Below, one piece after another: positions 35,858-43,806 of a stretch of DNA of 64,000 nt; the first letter of the stretch is position 1, and the number at the start of each line of letters is the position of its first letter. Made by a program: the position numbers and the translations under genes. The stretch spans positions 1,116,001-1,180,000 of the forward strand of contig CBDFHF010000003.1 of the NCBI GenBank assembly GCA_965247565.1, written 5' to 3'. The stretch is from CBDFHF01 sp965247565 (GTDB taxonomy: Bacteria; Pseudomonadota; Gammaproteobacteria; Methylococcales; Methylomonadaceae). Under the pieces are notes generated by a model. The model saw only the letters and a list, made by a program, of their open reading frames with translations. It searched no databases and was not told the DNA's origin.

Positions 35858-36249
35858 CTACAGCTTGGTTAAATGACATTCGCTGGACAGAAGAAGGATT
35901 GGTGCCTGTTATTGCGCAACAAGCTGATACCGGAAAAATCCTAATGTTTGCTTGGATGAGTCGGGAGTCTCTGGATTTGACGGTTACTGAAGGTTACGCA
36001 GTCTACTGGTCAAGATCCCGCAGCAAATTATGGCGTAAAGGCGAAGAATCCGGGCACAGGCAGAAAGTGGTTGATTTATTTCTGGATTGTGATGAGGATG
36101 TTATTTTGCTGAAGATTGAACAAGAAGGCGGTATAGCCTGTCACACTGGACGCGAAAGCTGTTTTTATCGGCGCTTAGTTGGTGGTCAGTGGAAAGCCGT
36201 TGAGCCTATTTTGAAAAACCCTGCTGAGATCTATCAACACCGTGAGTGA
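35854..36249 (+). CDS. hisI: Phosphoribosyl-AMP cyclohydrolase
   Basis: The 131-residue protein is a stand-alone HisI; hisE is a separate gene. The motifs MFAWMSRESLDLTV near 33, YWSRSRSKLWRKGEESGHRQ, split as WSRSRSKLW and GEESGHRQ, and the metal-binding DCDEDVILLKIEQ and GIACHTGRESCF are typical. It opens the phosphoribosyl-AMP ring in histidine synthesis. It overlaps hisF upstream by four bases and hisE downstream by eight. Confidence 0.97.
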   Translation: MTTAWLNDIRWTEEGLVPVIAQQADTGKILMFAWMSRESLDLTVTEGYAVYWSRSRSKLWRKGEESGHRQKVVDLFLDCDEDVILLKIEQEGGIACHTGRESCFYRRLVGGQWKAVEPILKNPAEIYQHRE

Positions 36250-36559
36250 CGTGTTACGACAATTAGCGCAAGTTCTGGAGCAGCGCAAGCTGGAGTCGGC
36301 CGACAAATCCTATGTAGCCAGTCTCTACGCCAAAGGTTTGGACACCATTTTAAAAAAAATTGGCGAGGAAGCTACGGAAACCGTGATTGCGGGTAAAGGT
36401 GGTGATAAGCAGCAAATTGTCTATGAAATGGCCGATCTCTGGTTTCATTGTCTGATTTTGTTAGCCGATCAGGGGTTGGAGCCGGATAATGTTTTGCAAG
36501 AGCTTCAGCGCCGCTTTGGTTTGTCTGGGCTAGTAGAAAAATCACAACGAAACAAGTAA
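36242..36559 (+). CDS. hisE: Phosphoribosyl-ATP pyrophosphatase
   Basis: This small all-alpha NTP pyrophosphohydrolase (105 aa) has SYVASLYAKGLDTILKKIGEEATE split as SYVASLYAKG and KIGEEATETVIAGK, with the acidic metal-binding helix, and VYEMADLWFHCLILLADQG supplying the second acidic pair. It hydrolyses phosphoribosyl-ATP to phosphoribosyl-AMP. GTG is the start and overlaps the hisI stop by eight bases. tatA follows by 26 bases. Confidence 0.96.
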   Translation: MSDVLRQLAQVLEQRKLESADKSYVASLYAKGLDTILKKIGEEATETVIAGKGGDKQQIVYEMADLWFHCLILLADQGLEPDNVLQELQRRFGLSGLVEKSQRNK

Positions 36560-36585
36560 TCTCAGCAAATTAATTGGAGTTAGAA

Positions 36586-36795
36586 ATGCACGTTAGTGTC
36601 ACTCAGTTGTTAGTCATATTAGCCATCGTTATTGTCCTATTCGGAACCAAGCGTTTACGTAATGTTGGTTCTGATTTAGGAGCGGCTATCAAAAGTTTTC
36701 GCGCATCCATGAAAGAGGGTGAAGAGTCTGCCAGTGAAAATGGGGAAAAAATCATTGATGGCGAAGTGACTTCCAAGAAAAAAGAAGAAGTCTAG
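36586..36795 (+). CDS. tatA: Sec-independent translocase subunit TatA
   Basis: The 69-residue protein has one N-terminal membrane helix (TQLLVILAIVIVLFGTKRL) ending in the FG hinge, followed by an amphipathic helix (LRNVGSDLGAAIKSFRASM) and a polar tail, the TatA plan. It forms the pore-like element for export of folded proteins. GGAG six bases before the ATG fixes this start; the in-frame TTG at 36574 overlaps that ribosome binding site and is rejected. Confidence 0.95.
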   Translation: MHVSVTQLLVILAIVIVLFGTKRLRNVGSDLGAAIKSFRASMKEGEESASENGEKIIDGEVTSKKKEEV

Positions 36796-36800
36796 TACTT

Positions 36801-37127
36801 ATGTTTGATATAGGCTTCTCGGAATTGGTAATGGTTGGGCTAGTCAGCTTGTTGGTGATTGGTCCCGAACGTTTGCCCAAAGTCGCTCGAATCGCCGGAT
36901 ACTGGTTGGGTAAAAGTCGCCAAATGATTGCAGTTGTAAAGGCCGAGATTAAGCAAGAACTGCACGAGGAAGAAATTCGACAGGCTTTAAGTCAACATAC
37001 AGAGATCAATGAATTGAAAAATATTTTGGGTGAAACTTCTGAAGCAGTTAAGTCAATTAAATCCAATATTGACCGCTTGCCGGAACATAGCTTAGATCTC
37101 ACCAAACCTCCGCATGAGTCAGAATAA
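36801..37127 (+). CDS. tatB: Sec-independent translocase subunit TatB
   Basis: At 108 residues it begins MFDIGFSELVMVGLVSLLVI, with the conserved Glu-8 typical of TatB and the GPERLPK hinge, followed by a long amphipathic and charged helix. With TatC it forms the twin-arginine signal receptor. It lies between tatA (five bases) and tatC (14-base overlap). Confidence 0.95.
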   Translation: MFDIGFSELVMVGLVSLLVIGPERLPKVARIAGYWLGKSRQMIAVVKAEIKQELHEEEIRQALSQHTEINELKNILGETSEAVKSIKSNIDRLPEHSLDLTKPPHESE

Positions 37128-37899
37128 CTTCGAAAAGGCTGTAGAGCAGCCGTTCATTAGCCATCTGATTGAATTACGTAATCGTCTCCTGCACACGATT
37201 TCATTCGTAGTGGTAGTGTTTTTGGGGTTATCTGTTTATGCCAATCAGATTTATAGCTTGTTAGCCGGTCCGCTCCTTAAGCACATGCCAGAGCATAGCA
37301 CTATGATTGCTATCGATGTGGCGTCACCGTTTTTTACACCGTTCAAATTGGCTTTAGTGGTAGCTATTTTTGTCTCCATGCCTTTCATACTTTACCAGTT
37401 TTGGGCATTTGTGGCGCCTGGGCTTTATAAGCGTGAACGGCGCATGATATTCCCCTTACTGATCGCCAGTACTTTATTATTTTTTATCGGTGTGGCGTTC
37501 GCTTATTTTGTGGTATTCCCTTTAGTATTTGGCTTTCTAACCGCAGCAGCACCAGAGGGTGTGGCGGTGATGACCGATATTTCAAAATATCTGGACTTCG
37601 TTTTGACCATGTTCTTTGCGTTTGGTGTTTGTTTTGAAGTGCCGATTTTTACAATTGTGCTCGTTTGGACTGGGTTGGTAAGCCCTGCCAGTCTTGCTGA
37701 AAAAAGGCCTTATGTGATTGTTGGCGCTTTTATTATCGGTATGCTACTAACGCCGCCTGATGCCATTTCACAAACATTATTAGCGGTGCCAATGTGGATG
37801 TTATTTGAAGTCGGTTTATTGTGTTCACGGTTGTTCGTTGCTAAACAGCGCGTCGAGCGTCATCCTGACAGAATTGGCGACCATGACGATGATTTTTAA
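37114..37899 (+). CDS. tatC: Sec-independent translocase subunit TatC
   Basis: The 261-residue protein has six membrane helices and the family blocks PFISHLIELRNRLLHTI at residues 13-29, FWAFVAPGLYKRERR near 95, and KRPYVIVGAFIIGMLLTPPD near 195. It recognises twin-arginine signal peptides. It overlaps tatB by 14 bases, completing a tatABC operon behind the his genes. Confidence 0.97.
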   Translation: MSQNNFEKAVEQPFISHLIELRNRLLHTISFVVVVFLGLSVYANQIYSLLAGPLLKHMPEHSTMIAIDVASPFFTPFKLALVVAIFVSMPFILYQFWAFVAPGLYKRERRMIFPLLIASTLLFFIGVAFAYFVVFPLVFGFLTAAAPEGVAVMTDISKYLDFVLTMFFAFGVCFEVPIFTIVLVWTGLVSPASLAEKRPYVIVGAFIIGMLLTPPDAISQTLLAVPMWMLFEVGLLCSRLFVAKQRVERHPDRIGDHDDDF

Positions 37900-37929
37900 T
37901 TGAAATAAATCAATACAGTCAATGCGATT

Positions 37930-38661
37930 ATGGGAAAAAACGTTTTGATTACCGGTGCTGCAAAACGTATCGGCGCTGCTTGTGCTCGCTTACTCCATCA
38001 TGAAGGTTGTAATGTTTTTTTGCATTACCGTTCGTCAGAACATGACGCGCAGTATCTGTGTAACGAACTAAATCTAAAGCGTCCAAATTCCGCACAGATA
38101 ATGCAGGCTGATTTGCTCGACATGCAAGCGTTGCAGAATGTTGCAAGGCGGGCGCAGATGGCTTGGGGTAGTCTTGATGTGTTGGTGAACAATGCCTCTG
38201 TTTTCCAACCAGAACCGATAGCAGAGGTGACGGAGGCGCATTGGGATGCGATGCTGGGTAGTAATTTGAAAGCCCCCTTTTTTTTAGCAAAAGCGTTAAT
38301 GCAAACCCTATCAGAACAAAAGGGATGTATTGTAAATATTGTTGATATTCATGCCGAGAGAGGTCTTAAAGGCTATCCAGTCTACAGTATTGCCAAAGCT
38401 GGCTTAGCCGCAATGACTAAGATTTTAGCTAAGGAATTGGGGGCTTCAGTCAGGGTAAATGGCGTTGCCCCGGGGGCAATTATATGGCCAGAACAGAACC
38501 TGCCCGATCAAGCGAAGGCTGAAATTTTAAGTCGTATAGCTTTACAGCGAAGTGGTCAGCCTGATGATATAGCCAAAGCGGTGTTGTTTTTAATTAAAGA
38601 CGCCGACTATATGACCGGGCAAATAATTACTGTCGATGGCGGACGCACCTTATTTTGTTAA
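37930..38661 (+). CDS. Pteridine reductase-like SDR (FolM-type)
   Basis: The 243-residue classical SDR has the N-terminal motif VLITGAAKRIGAACARLLH, where the TGxxKRIG form is typical of pteridine reductases (PTR1/FolM) rather than FabG. DVLVNNASVF near 87, YSIAKAGLAAM (YxxxK) near 156 and the C-terminal QIITVDGG are also visible. It would reduce dihydrofolate, dihydrobiopterin or dihydromonapterin. It converges with folK, overlapping its 3' end by 12 bases; nearness to folK and folB supports a pterin role. Confidence 0.85.
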   Translation: MGKNVLITGAAKRIGAACARLLHHEGCNVFLHYRSSEHDAQYLCNELNLKRPNSAQIMQADLLDMQALQNVARRAQMAWGSLDVLVNNASVFQPEPIAEVTEAHWDAMLGSNLKAPFFLAKALMQTLSEQKGCIVNIVDIHAERGLKGYPVYSIAKAGLAAMTKILAKELGASVRVNGVAPGAIIWPEQNLPDQAKAEILSRIALQRSGQPDDIAKAVLFLIKDADYMTGQIITVDGGRTLFC

Positions 38662-39147
38662 CGCTGAAAAGCTGATTCGTTCTTGTGGGTGTTTGGATTT
38701 GTCGAATTGTTGCCAAAGTTCCGCATAACTCCGGTGGCTAATAGGATGTTTTAGGGTGGGCGCAATTTCTGCTAACGGCTCTAGCACGAAGGCGTAACGC
38801 TCTATTTCATCGCGCGGAATTTGTAAGCGACCATCGTTGATAATGAGGTCACCGTACAAAATCAAATCCAAATCAAGTGTACGTGAGGAGAATTTTTTGC
38901 AATCGCGAGTTCGGCCTTGGTCTAACTCTATTTGTCGCAGGCACTTTGCAACCTCTTTAACGTCTAGATCGGAGTCAAATCCAACGACAATATTGTAAAA
39001 AGAGTCGCCTTCAAAGCCGACCGGCTCAGACTCGTAAATACTTGATATGATTAATTTGCCGAAATAACCTTCCAGTGCGATCAGGCTGTTCGTGATGTTG
39101 ATTTTTTTGTCGATATTGCTCCCGACACTAATGTAGCCTCTAGGCAT
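38650..39147 (-). CDS. folK: 2-amino-4-hydroxy-6-hydroxymethyldihydropteridine diphosphokinase
   Basis: The 165-residue HPPK transfers pyrophosphate from ATP to 6-hydroxymethyldihydropterin in folate synthesis. GYISVGSNIDKKINI at the N-terminus, YESEPVGFEGDSFYN near 40 and the ATP/metal block SRTLDLDLILYGDL near 86, plus IPRDEIERYAFVLEPLAEI with Pro and catalytic Arg/His region, are clear. The start codon overlaps the folB stop by one base, so the two are coupled. Confidence 0.96.
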   Translation of the reverse strand: MPRGYISVGSNIDKKINITNSLIALEGYFGKLIISSIYESEPVGFEGDSFYNIVVGFDSDLDVKEVAKCLRQIELDQGRTRDCKKFSSRTLDLDLILYGDLIINDGRLQIPRDEIERYAFVLEPLAEIAPTLKHPISHRSYAELWQQFDKSKHPQERISFSALTK

Positions 39148-39500
39148 TATTTTGTGCCTCTCTCAATAATGATGCCAACATCGCTGGCACCACGGATAGC
39201 ACCTTTTTTGTTTAAAGTGATTTTTACCCACGGTACATCGAATTCATTTTGAATAATATTTGATATTTCGATGATGAGCTTTTCAACAAGGAAAAACTGG
39301 CTTTCCTCAACGAAAGCAATAATCCGTTTAGAGACGGTTTTGTAATCCAAAGCATATTGTATATCGTCAGTTTCGGCAGCTTTTTTGATGTCGAAAGCCA
39401 TCTCAATATCAAGTACGATCGTTTGCTTTGTTTCTCTTTCCCAGTCGTAAATGCCAATGATGGTTTGGATTTCTAGACCGCCTAAAAATATAATGTCCAT
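39147..39500 (-). CDS. folB: Dihydroneopterin aldolase
   Basis: The 117-residue protein begins MDIIFLGGLEIQTIIGIYDWE, typical of FolB, with the conserved Glu of GIYDWERE and DYKTVSKRI near 48. The lysine in VKITLNKKGAIRGASDVG near 93 is in the catalytic region. It cleaves dihydroneopterin to hydroxymethyldihydropterin, the substrate of FolK encoded directly downstream. plsY starts 88 bases away on the other strand, so the gap holds divergent promoters. Confidence 0.95.
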   Translation of the reverse strand: MDIIFLGGLEIQTIIGIYDWERETKQTIVLDIEMAFDIKKAAETDDIQYALDYKTVSKRIIAFVEESQFFLVEKLIIEISNIIQNEFDVPWVKITLNKKGAIRGASDVGIIIERGTK

Positions 39501-39587
39501 GGTGTTTTCCGGTTATTATGTGCACTTTTTAAAAGGGTAAGTATCAGGGAAACGTTAGATGCTTACAAGTTCTGAGTTAGGTATCTA

Positions 39588-40160
39588 ATGATTGAGTGGT
39601 TGTTTGTCCCGGCGGCTTATCTGATAGGTTCGGTTTCCAGTGCCATTATTATCTGTCGTTTATTAGGATTACCAGATCCTCGCGAACAAGGCTCCGGCAA
39701 TCCGGGTGCGACTAATGTGATGCGTATCGGCGGTAAAAAAGCAGCAGCAGTAACGTTGCTTGGCGACATGCTAAAGGGTTTGATCCCTGTATACCTAGCT
39801 AATGCGCTAGCTGCGCCGATCGAAATATTGGCTTTAACGGGTGTTGCGGCGTTCCTTGGGCACTTATATCCGGTTTTTTTCGGTTTTAAAGGCGGCAAGG
39901 GCGTGGCTACCTCGTTAGGGGTTTTACTTGGGTTTAACTGGATTTTGGGGTTCGCGGTTATTGTTTGCTGGCTTTCGGTCTATAAAATAAGCAAGATTTC
40001 GTCTCTATCGGCGCTATGTGCATCAGTATTGTCACCGATTTTTGCTTGGTATATTAGCAGCAACAGTCAAATTGTATTGGTGGCGGTGTTTATGACCTCG
40101 CTGTTGCTTTGGCGGCACAAAAGCAATATTCAAAGGTTGTTAGCAGGTAAAGAAAGCTAA
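39588..40160 (+). CDS. plsY: Acyl-phosphate:glycerol-3-phosphate acyltransferase PlsY
   Basis: The 190-residue membrane enzyme has about five helices and the three PlsY motifs: GSGNPGATNVMRIGGKKAA split as GSGNPGATN and RIGGKKAA near 36, GDMLKGLIPV near 61, and FKGGKGVATSLGV near 103. It makes lysophosphatidic acid, the first phospholipid precursor. It is divergent from folB and its stop overlaps the convergent tsaD by four bases. Confidence 0.97.
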   Translation: MIEWLFVPAAYLIGSVSSAIIICRLLGLPDPREQGSGNPGATNVMRIGGKKAAAVTLLGDMLKGLIPVYLANALAAPIEILALTGVAAFLGHLYPVFFGFKGGKGVATSLGVLLGFNWILGFAVIVCWLSVYKISKISSLSALCASVLSPIFAWYISSNSQIVLVAVFMTSLLLWRHKSNIQRLLAGKES

Positions 40161-41167
40161 ATACTAAGTAATTCATTAATTGGCCAGCGGGGCCGAGCAA
40201 AAACTTCTAAGCTTTGCTGCTGTCCTGCTAGTAAGCGTTGACAACCAGCATAAGCGATCATAGCCCCATTATCGGTGCAAAATTCTGGTCTGGGAAAATA
40301 AATCTGCGCGTTTTCTTTGTGTACCATACGGGTTAATGATGTTCGGATGTGTTGGTTGGCGCTCACGCCCCCAGCTACTATCAGTGTCTTAAGACCTGTT
40401 TGTTGCAAAGCGCGTTTGCATTTTATGCTGAGCGTATCTGCGACGGCTTTTTGAAAGGCAGCGGCAATATCGGCCTTGTTTTGATCACTTTTTTGAGAGG
40501 CATTCAACGCATTCATGGTAAATGTTTTCAAGCCGCTAAAACTAAAATCTAAACCAGGGCGATCTGTCATTGGTCTGGGGAATTGAAAGTTCGGGGCGCC
40601 GTGTTCGGCTAGTTTGGCTAATTCAGGCCCACCGGGATAGCTAAGCCCGAGCATTTTGGCTGTTTTATCAAAGGCTTCGCCGGCAGCATCATCAAGTGAC
40701 TCACCCAGTAACTGATAGCGGCCAACACCAGCGACTTGTACCAACAAAGTGTGGCCGCCAGAGATTAGCAATGCTACAAACGGATAAGAGGGCGGGCTTT
40801 TTTCCAGCATAGGCGCTAACAGGTGTCCTTCCATATGGTGAACGGCGATAGCTGGGACTTGCCAAGCCCATGCTAGGCTTCTTGCAACTGCGGCACCAAC
40901 AAGTAAAGCCCCCATTAAGCCGGGTCCGGCTGTATAAGCGATGCCGGTTATATCAAGGTAGCTAAGTTGGCTATCTTGTAAGCACTGTTTAATTAGGGGT
41001 GTTAATTTGCAAACATGATCACGTGACGCCAGTTCTGGCACTACACCGCCATACTCGTTATGCATCTCAGTTTGGCTAAATAACAGGTGTTTACATAACC
41101 CATATTCCGAGTGATAAACAGCGACACCGGTTTCGTCGCAAGATGTTTCTATGCCTAAAACGTACAT
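40157..41167 (-). CDS. tsaD: tRNA N6-adenosine threonylcarbamoyltransferase
   Basis: The 336-residue ASKHA-fold enzyme installs the threonylcarbamoyl group of t6A37 on ANN-decoding tRNAs, including the tRNA-Ile encoded nearby. MYVLGIETSCDETGVAVY opens the protein, the metal motif AVHHMEGHLLAP (HxxxH) lies near 109, LLISGGHTLLVQV near 131 and GGVSANQHIRTSL near 272. The length is normal. It is divergent from rpsU, with 105 bases between. Confidence 0.98.
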   Translation of the reverse strand: MYVLGIETSCDETGVAVYHSEYGLCKHLLFSQTEMHNEYGGVVPELASRDHVCKLTPLIKQCLQDSQLSYLDITGIAYTAGPGLMGALLVGAAVARSLAWAWQVPAIAVHHMEGHLLAPMLEKSPPSYPFVALLISGGHTLLVQVAGVGRYQLLGESLDDAAGEAFDKTAKMLGLSYPGGPELAKLAEHGAPNFQFPRPMTDRPGLDFSFSGLKTFTMNALNASQKSDQNKADIAAAFQKAVADTLSIKCKRALQQTGLKTLIVAGGVSANQHIRTSLTRMVHKENAQIYFPRPEFCTDNGAMIAYAGCQRLLAGQQQSLEVFARPRWPINELLSI

Positions 41168-41195
41168 TGAGTTTTAAAAAAATAAAAAGTGAAGG

Positions 41196-41236
41196 TATAA
41201 TTGAGGGTTCTTTGTATTTAGTGGCTTGAAAAAGCC
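41196..41236 (+). promoter_or_regulatory. rpsU promoter -10 and leader hairpin
   Basis: A perfect TATAAT box lies at 41196-41201, but no good TTGACA partner is present 17 bases upstream. A short hairpin in the presumed leader, GGCTT at 41223-41227, GAAA loop, AAGCC at 41232-41236, precedes rpsU by 36 bases. This is the likely start of the rpsU-yqeY-dnaG-rpoD transcript. Confidence 0.45.
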
Positions 41237-41272
41237 TTATCTTTTAAATGTTAACATATTTGGATTATTTGC

Positions 41273-41506
41273 ATGCCGTCAGTGAAACTTAAAGAAAATG
41301 AACCTTTTGATATTGCTATTCGCCGCTTTAAGCGCGCTTGTGAGAAGGCTGGTGTCTTGGCGGAAGTACGTCGTCGTGAATTCTATGAAAAACCAACAGC
41401 AGAGCGTAAACGTAAAGGGGCAGCCGCAGTAAAGCGGCATTTAAAAAAATTAGCGCGCGAACGTTATGCTTTGAAAAACTTACGTCGCGGGCGTCCTGCG
41501 CTTTAA
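41273..41506 (+). CDS. rpsU: 30S ribosomal protein S21
   Basis: The 77-residue basic protein matches S21: PSVKLKENEPFDIAIRRFKR split as VKLKENEPFD and AIRRFKRACEKAGV, then RRREFYEKPTAERKRKGAAA and ALKNLRRGRPAL at the C-terminus. S21 helps mRNA binding near the anti-Shine-Dalgarno region. It leads the macromolecular-synthesis operon. The tail is slightly longer than the 71-residue E. coli protein. Confidence 0.97.
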   Translation: MPSVKLKENEPFDIAIRRFKRACEKAGVLAEVRRREFYEKPTAERKRKGAAAVKRHLKKLARERYALKNLRRGRPAL

Positions 41507-41523
41507 ATCCTAAGGTAGAAACG

Positions 41524-41973
41524 ATGGAATTGTTAACAAATCGTATCAAGGAAGATATGAAAGCCGCCATGAAAGCAGGCGAGAAGTCTAGGTTGTCGGT
41601 CATTCGTCTGATCTTGGCCGCAATTAAACAGGTTGAGGTTGATGAGCGTATCGAGCTAGATAATGAGCGAACTATTACGGTTCTCGACAAGATGCTTAAG
41701 CAACGTCGTGAATCAATCAGGCAGTTTTCCGATGCCGGACGGCAGGATTTAGTCGATATTGAAGAGGCTGAGATTCTGGTAATTCAGGATTTTATGCCAC
41801 AAGCTCTAACGGAGTCGGAAATTGATGCGATGATCGCTGATGCGGTAAGCGAATCGGGAGCAGAAACTGTTAAAGACATGGGTAAGGTTATGACTTTGTT
41901 GAAGCCTGTAATGCAGGGTCGAGCGGATATGTCGGTTGTTAGTGTGAAAATCAAGACAGTTTTAGCTGGCTAG
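41524..41973 (+). CDS. GatB/YqeY-domain protein
   Basis: The 149-residue protein is a stand-alone YqeY domain: LTNRIKEDMKAAMKAGEKSRL near the start, VIRLILAAIKQVEVDER, LDKMLKQRRESIRQF near 55 and VIQDFMPQALTESEI near 85. It resembles the tail of GatB and may bind tRNA, though its role is not established. Its position between rpsU and dnaG is a common gammaproteobacterial arrangement. Confidence 0.94.
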   Translation: MELLTNRIKEDMKAAMKAGEKSRLSVIRLILAAIKQVEVDERIELDNERTITVLDKMLKQRRESIRQFSDAGRQDLVDIEEAEILVIQDFMPQALTESEIDAMIADAVSESGAETVKDMGKVMTLLKPVMQGRADMSVVSVKIKTVLAG

Positions 41974-41999
41974 TGTTCTTGGTTTTATCCGGGTAAATC

Positions 42000-43775
42000 A
42001 TGTCCGGTAGAATTCCCCGTGAGTTTATTGATGAACTTTTAGTGCGGGTCGACATTGTCGATTTGATCGATTCGCACGTCCCCCTGAAAAAAACGGGCGC
42101 CAATTATGTTGCGCGCTGCCCATTCCATGTAGAAAAAACCCCTAGTTTTTCTGTCAATCGCCATAAGCAGTTTTTTCATTGCTTTGGATGTGGTGCTAGT
42201 GGTAACGCTATCAGCTTTTTAATGGACTTCAGTCACCTTGATTTTGTTGAGGCAGTTGAAGATCTGGCTGCCTTTGCTGGTGTTGAAGTGGCTCGCGAAG
42301 TCGGTGATTACTCGGGTGGACAAAAAAAAGAAGATTTAAATGCGGTTTATGGAGAGACAGCGCATGTTGCTACTCTTTACTCAGAGCGACTGCGTACAAG
42401 TGTTGAAGGGGAAAAAGCCATCGCCTATTTAACTGAAAGAGGTATAAGTTCTGGGAGCATTCAGGATTTTATGTTGGGTTACGCGCCTAATGAGTGGAAG
42501 TTTCTGGCTGACCGATGCGATCAAAAATTGCTGATGATTGCTGGGTTGCTTGCGAGCAAAGATGGTGGTCAGGCTTATGATCGATTTCGTGGTCGAATTA
42601 TTTTTCCTATCAGGGACAAGCGTGCCAGAGTTATAGGGTTTGGAGGTAGGGTTCTTGATGATTCTTTACCCAAGTACTTAAACTCTCCGGAAACACCTTT
42701 GTTCCACAAAGGCAAGGAGGTTTATGGGTTGTATGAGTTGCTGGAAAAAAATGCCAAGCCCGATCGGATTCTAATTGTGGAGGGTTACATGGATGTGATT
42801 ACTTTGGCTCAACATGGAATTCATTATGCAGTTGCAGCTTTGGGTACAGCAACGTCGCAAGCTCATTTGGATTTGCTGTTTAGGTTTTCACCGGAACTGG
42901 TGTTTTGTTTCGATGGTGATAATGCTGGTAGAGAAGCTGCCTGGCGAGCAATGGAGCCAGCTTTTTCGAGTTTAAGGGATGGTCGCCAGATTCGTGTAAT
43001 GTTATTGCCACAGCAGCAAGACCCAGACTCCTTGCTGAGGAAGGAGGGCGCTGAATCTTTTGTCGATCGTATAAACAATGCGGAGGCCCTATCTGATTAT
43101 TTTTTTGAGCGGATTCAGCAAGGTTTAAATTTGTCGACCATAGAAGGCAGGGCGCAACTGGTTAATAAGGCAAAGCCTTATTTGGATAAGTTACCGGGTG
43201 GAGTTTTTAAAGATATGATGATGTCCAACTTAATTAGGCTGTCAGGTGCGCGAGGTGCCGGTTCTTTTGCAAGTCTAACAAATCCAGAGGCTAGTGTATC
43301 GAACAAAAAAAAACACACTGAGTTGAGGCGAATGTCGTCGGCCCGAGTAGCAATCGCGCTGCTGGTGCAGAACCCCAGGTTAGCTAAATTAGTTGAGCAG
43401 CTAGAGATTGATTGGGATGGATTAGAGTTTCCGGGAATTGAATTGTTCAGGCATATTTTGCAGGTGATTAATGCCCAAAATCCGGCAAATGTAGGGATAT
43501 TGCTAGAGTCTTATCGCGGAAGTGTTGATGAAAAGACAGTCAAAGGACTCGCCTTCTTAGATTTGTTGCTGCCAGAAGACGGCGTGGAAGCCGAGTTTTG
43601 CGATGCTTTGAATAGGTTACTTGCACAGGCGCGTTCGGCCGTTGTTGATAGGTTGTTGATTAAGGGGAAAGAGCAAGGCTTGGGCTTGGAAGACAAAGAA
43701 ATGTTGCGAAAAATGTTGACAAAAAATAATTTGGTTAAAATTGATAAACTTGTAGTAAAATCCCCGGTTCAATAA
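42000..43775 (+). CDS. dnaG: DNA primase
   Basis: This 591-residue primase makes RNA primers for replication. Its N-terminal zinc ribbon reads CPFHVEKTPSFSV then FHCFGCGASGNAI (C, H, C, C ligands) at residues 40-65. The Toprim core shows RILIVEGYMDVITLAQHG near 258 and ELVFCFDGDNAGREAAWRA split across the acidic triad near 300. The C-terminal 150 residues form the helicase-binding domain. It lies between yqeY and rpoD as usual. Confidence 0.98.
   Translation: MSGRIPREFIDELLVRVDIVDLIDSHVPLKKTGANYVARCPFHVEKTPSFSVNRHKQFFHCFGCGASGNAISFLMDFSHLDFVEAVEDLAAFAGVEVAREVGDYSGGQKKEDLNAVYGETAHVATLYSERLRTSVEGEKAIAYLTERGISSGSIQDFMLGYAPNEWKFLADRCDQKLLMIAGLLASKDGGQAYDRFRGRIIFPIRDKRARVIGFGGRVLDDSLPKYLNSPETPLFHKGKEVYGLYELLEKNAKPDRILIVEGYMDVITLAQHGIHYAVAALGTATSQAHLDLLFRFSPELVFCFDGDNAGREAAWRAMEPAFSSLRDGRQIRVMLLPQQQDPDSLLRKEGAESFVDRINNAEALSDYFFERIQQGLNLSTIEGRAQLVNKAKPYLDKLPGGVFKDMMMSNLIRLSGARGAGSFASLTNPEASVSNKKKHTELRRMSSARVAIALLVQNPRLAKLVEQLEIDWDGLEFPGIELFRHILQVINAQNPANVGILLESYRGSVDEKTVKGLAFLDLLLPEDGVEAEFCDALNRLLAQARSAVVDRLLIKGKEQGLGLEDKEMLRKMLTKNNLVKIDKLVVKSPVQ
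43716..43746 (+). promoter_or_regulatory. Candidate internal promoter for rpoD in the dnaG 3' end
   Basis: TTGACA at 43716-43721 is a perfect -35 box and TTGATA at 43741-43746 a poor -10 with a 19-base spacer. It lies 60 bases before the rpoD start. In E. coli rpoD also has an internal promoter inside dnaG, so the location is reasonable, but the match is weak. Confidence 0.3.
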
Positions 43776-43806
43776 AGTTGAGTTGAACAAAATCTTCCGT
43801 GAGTAG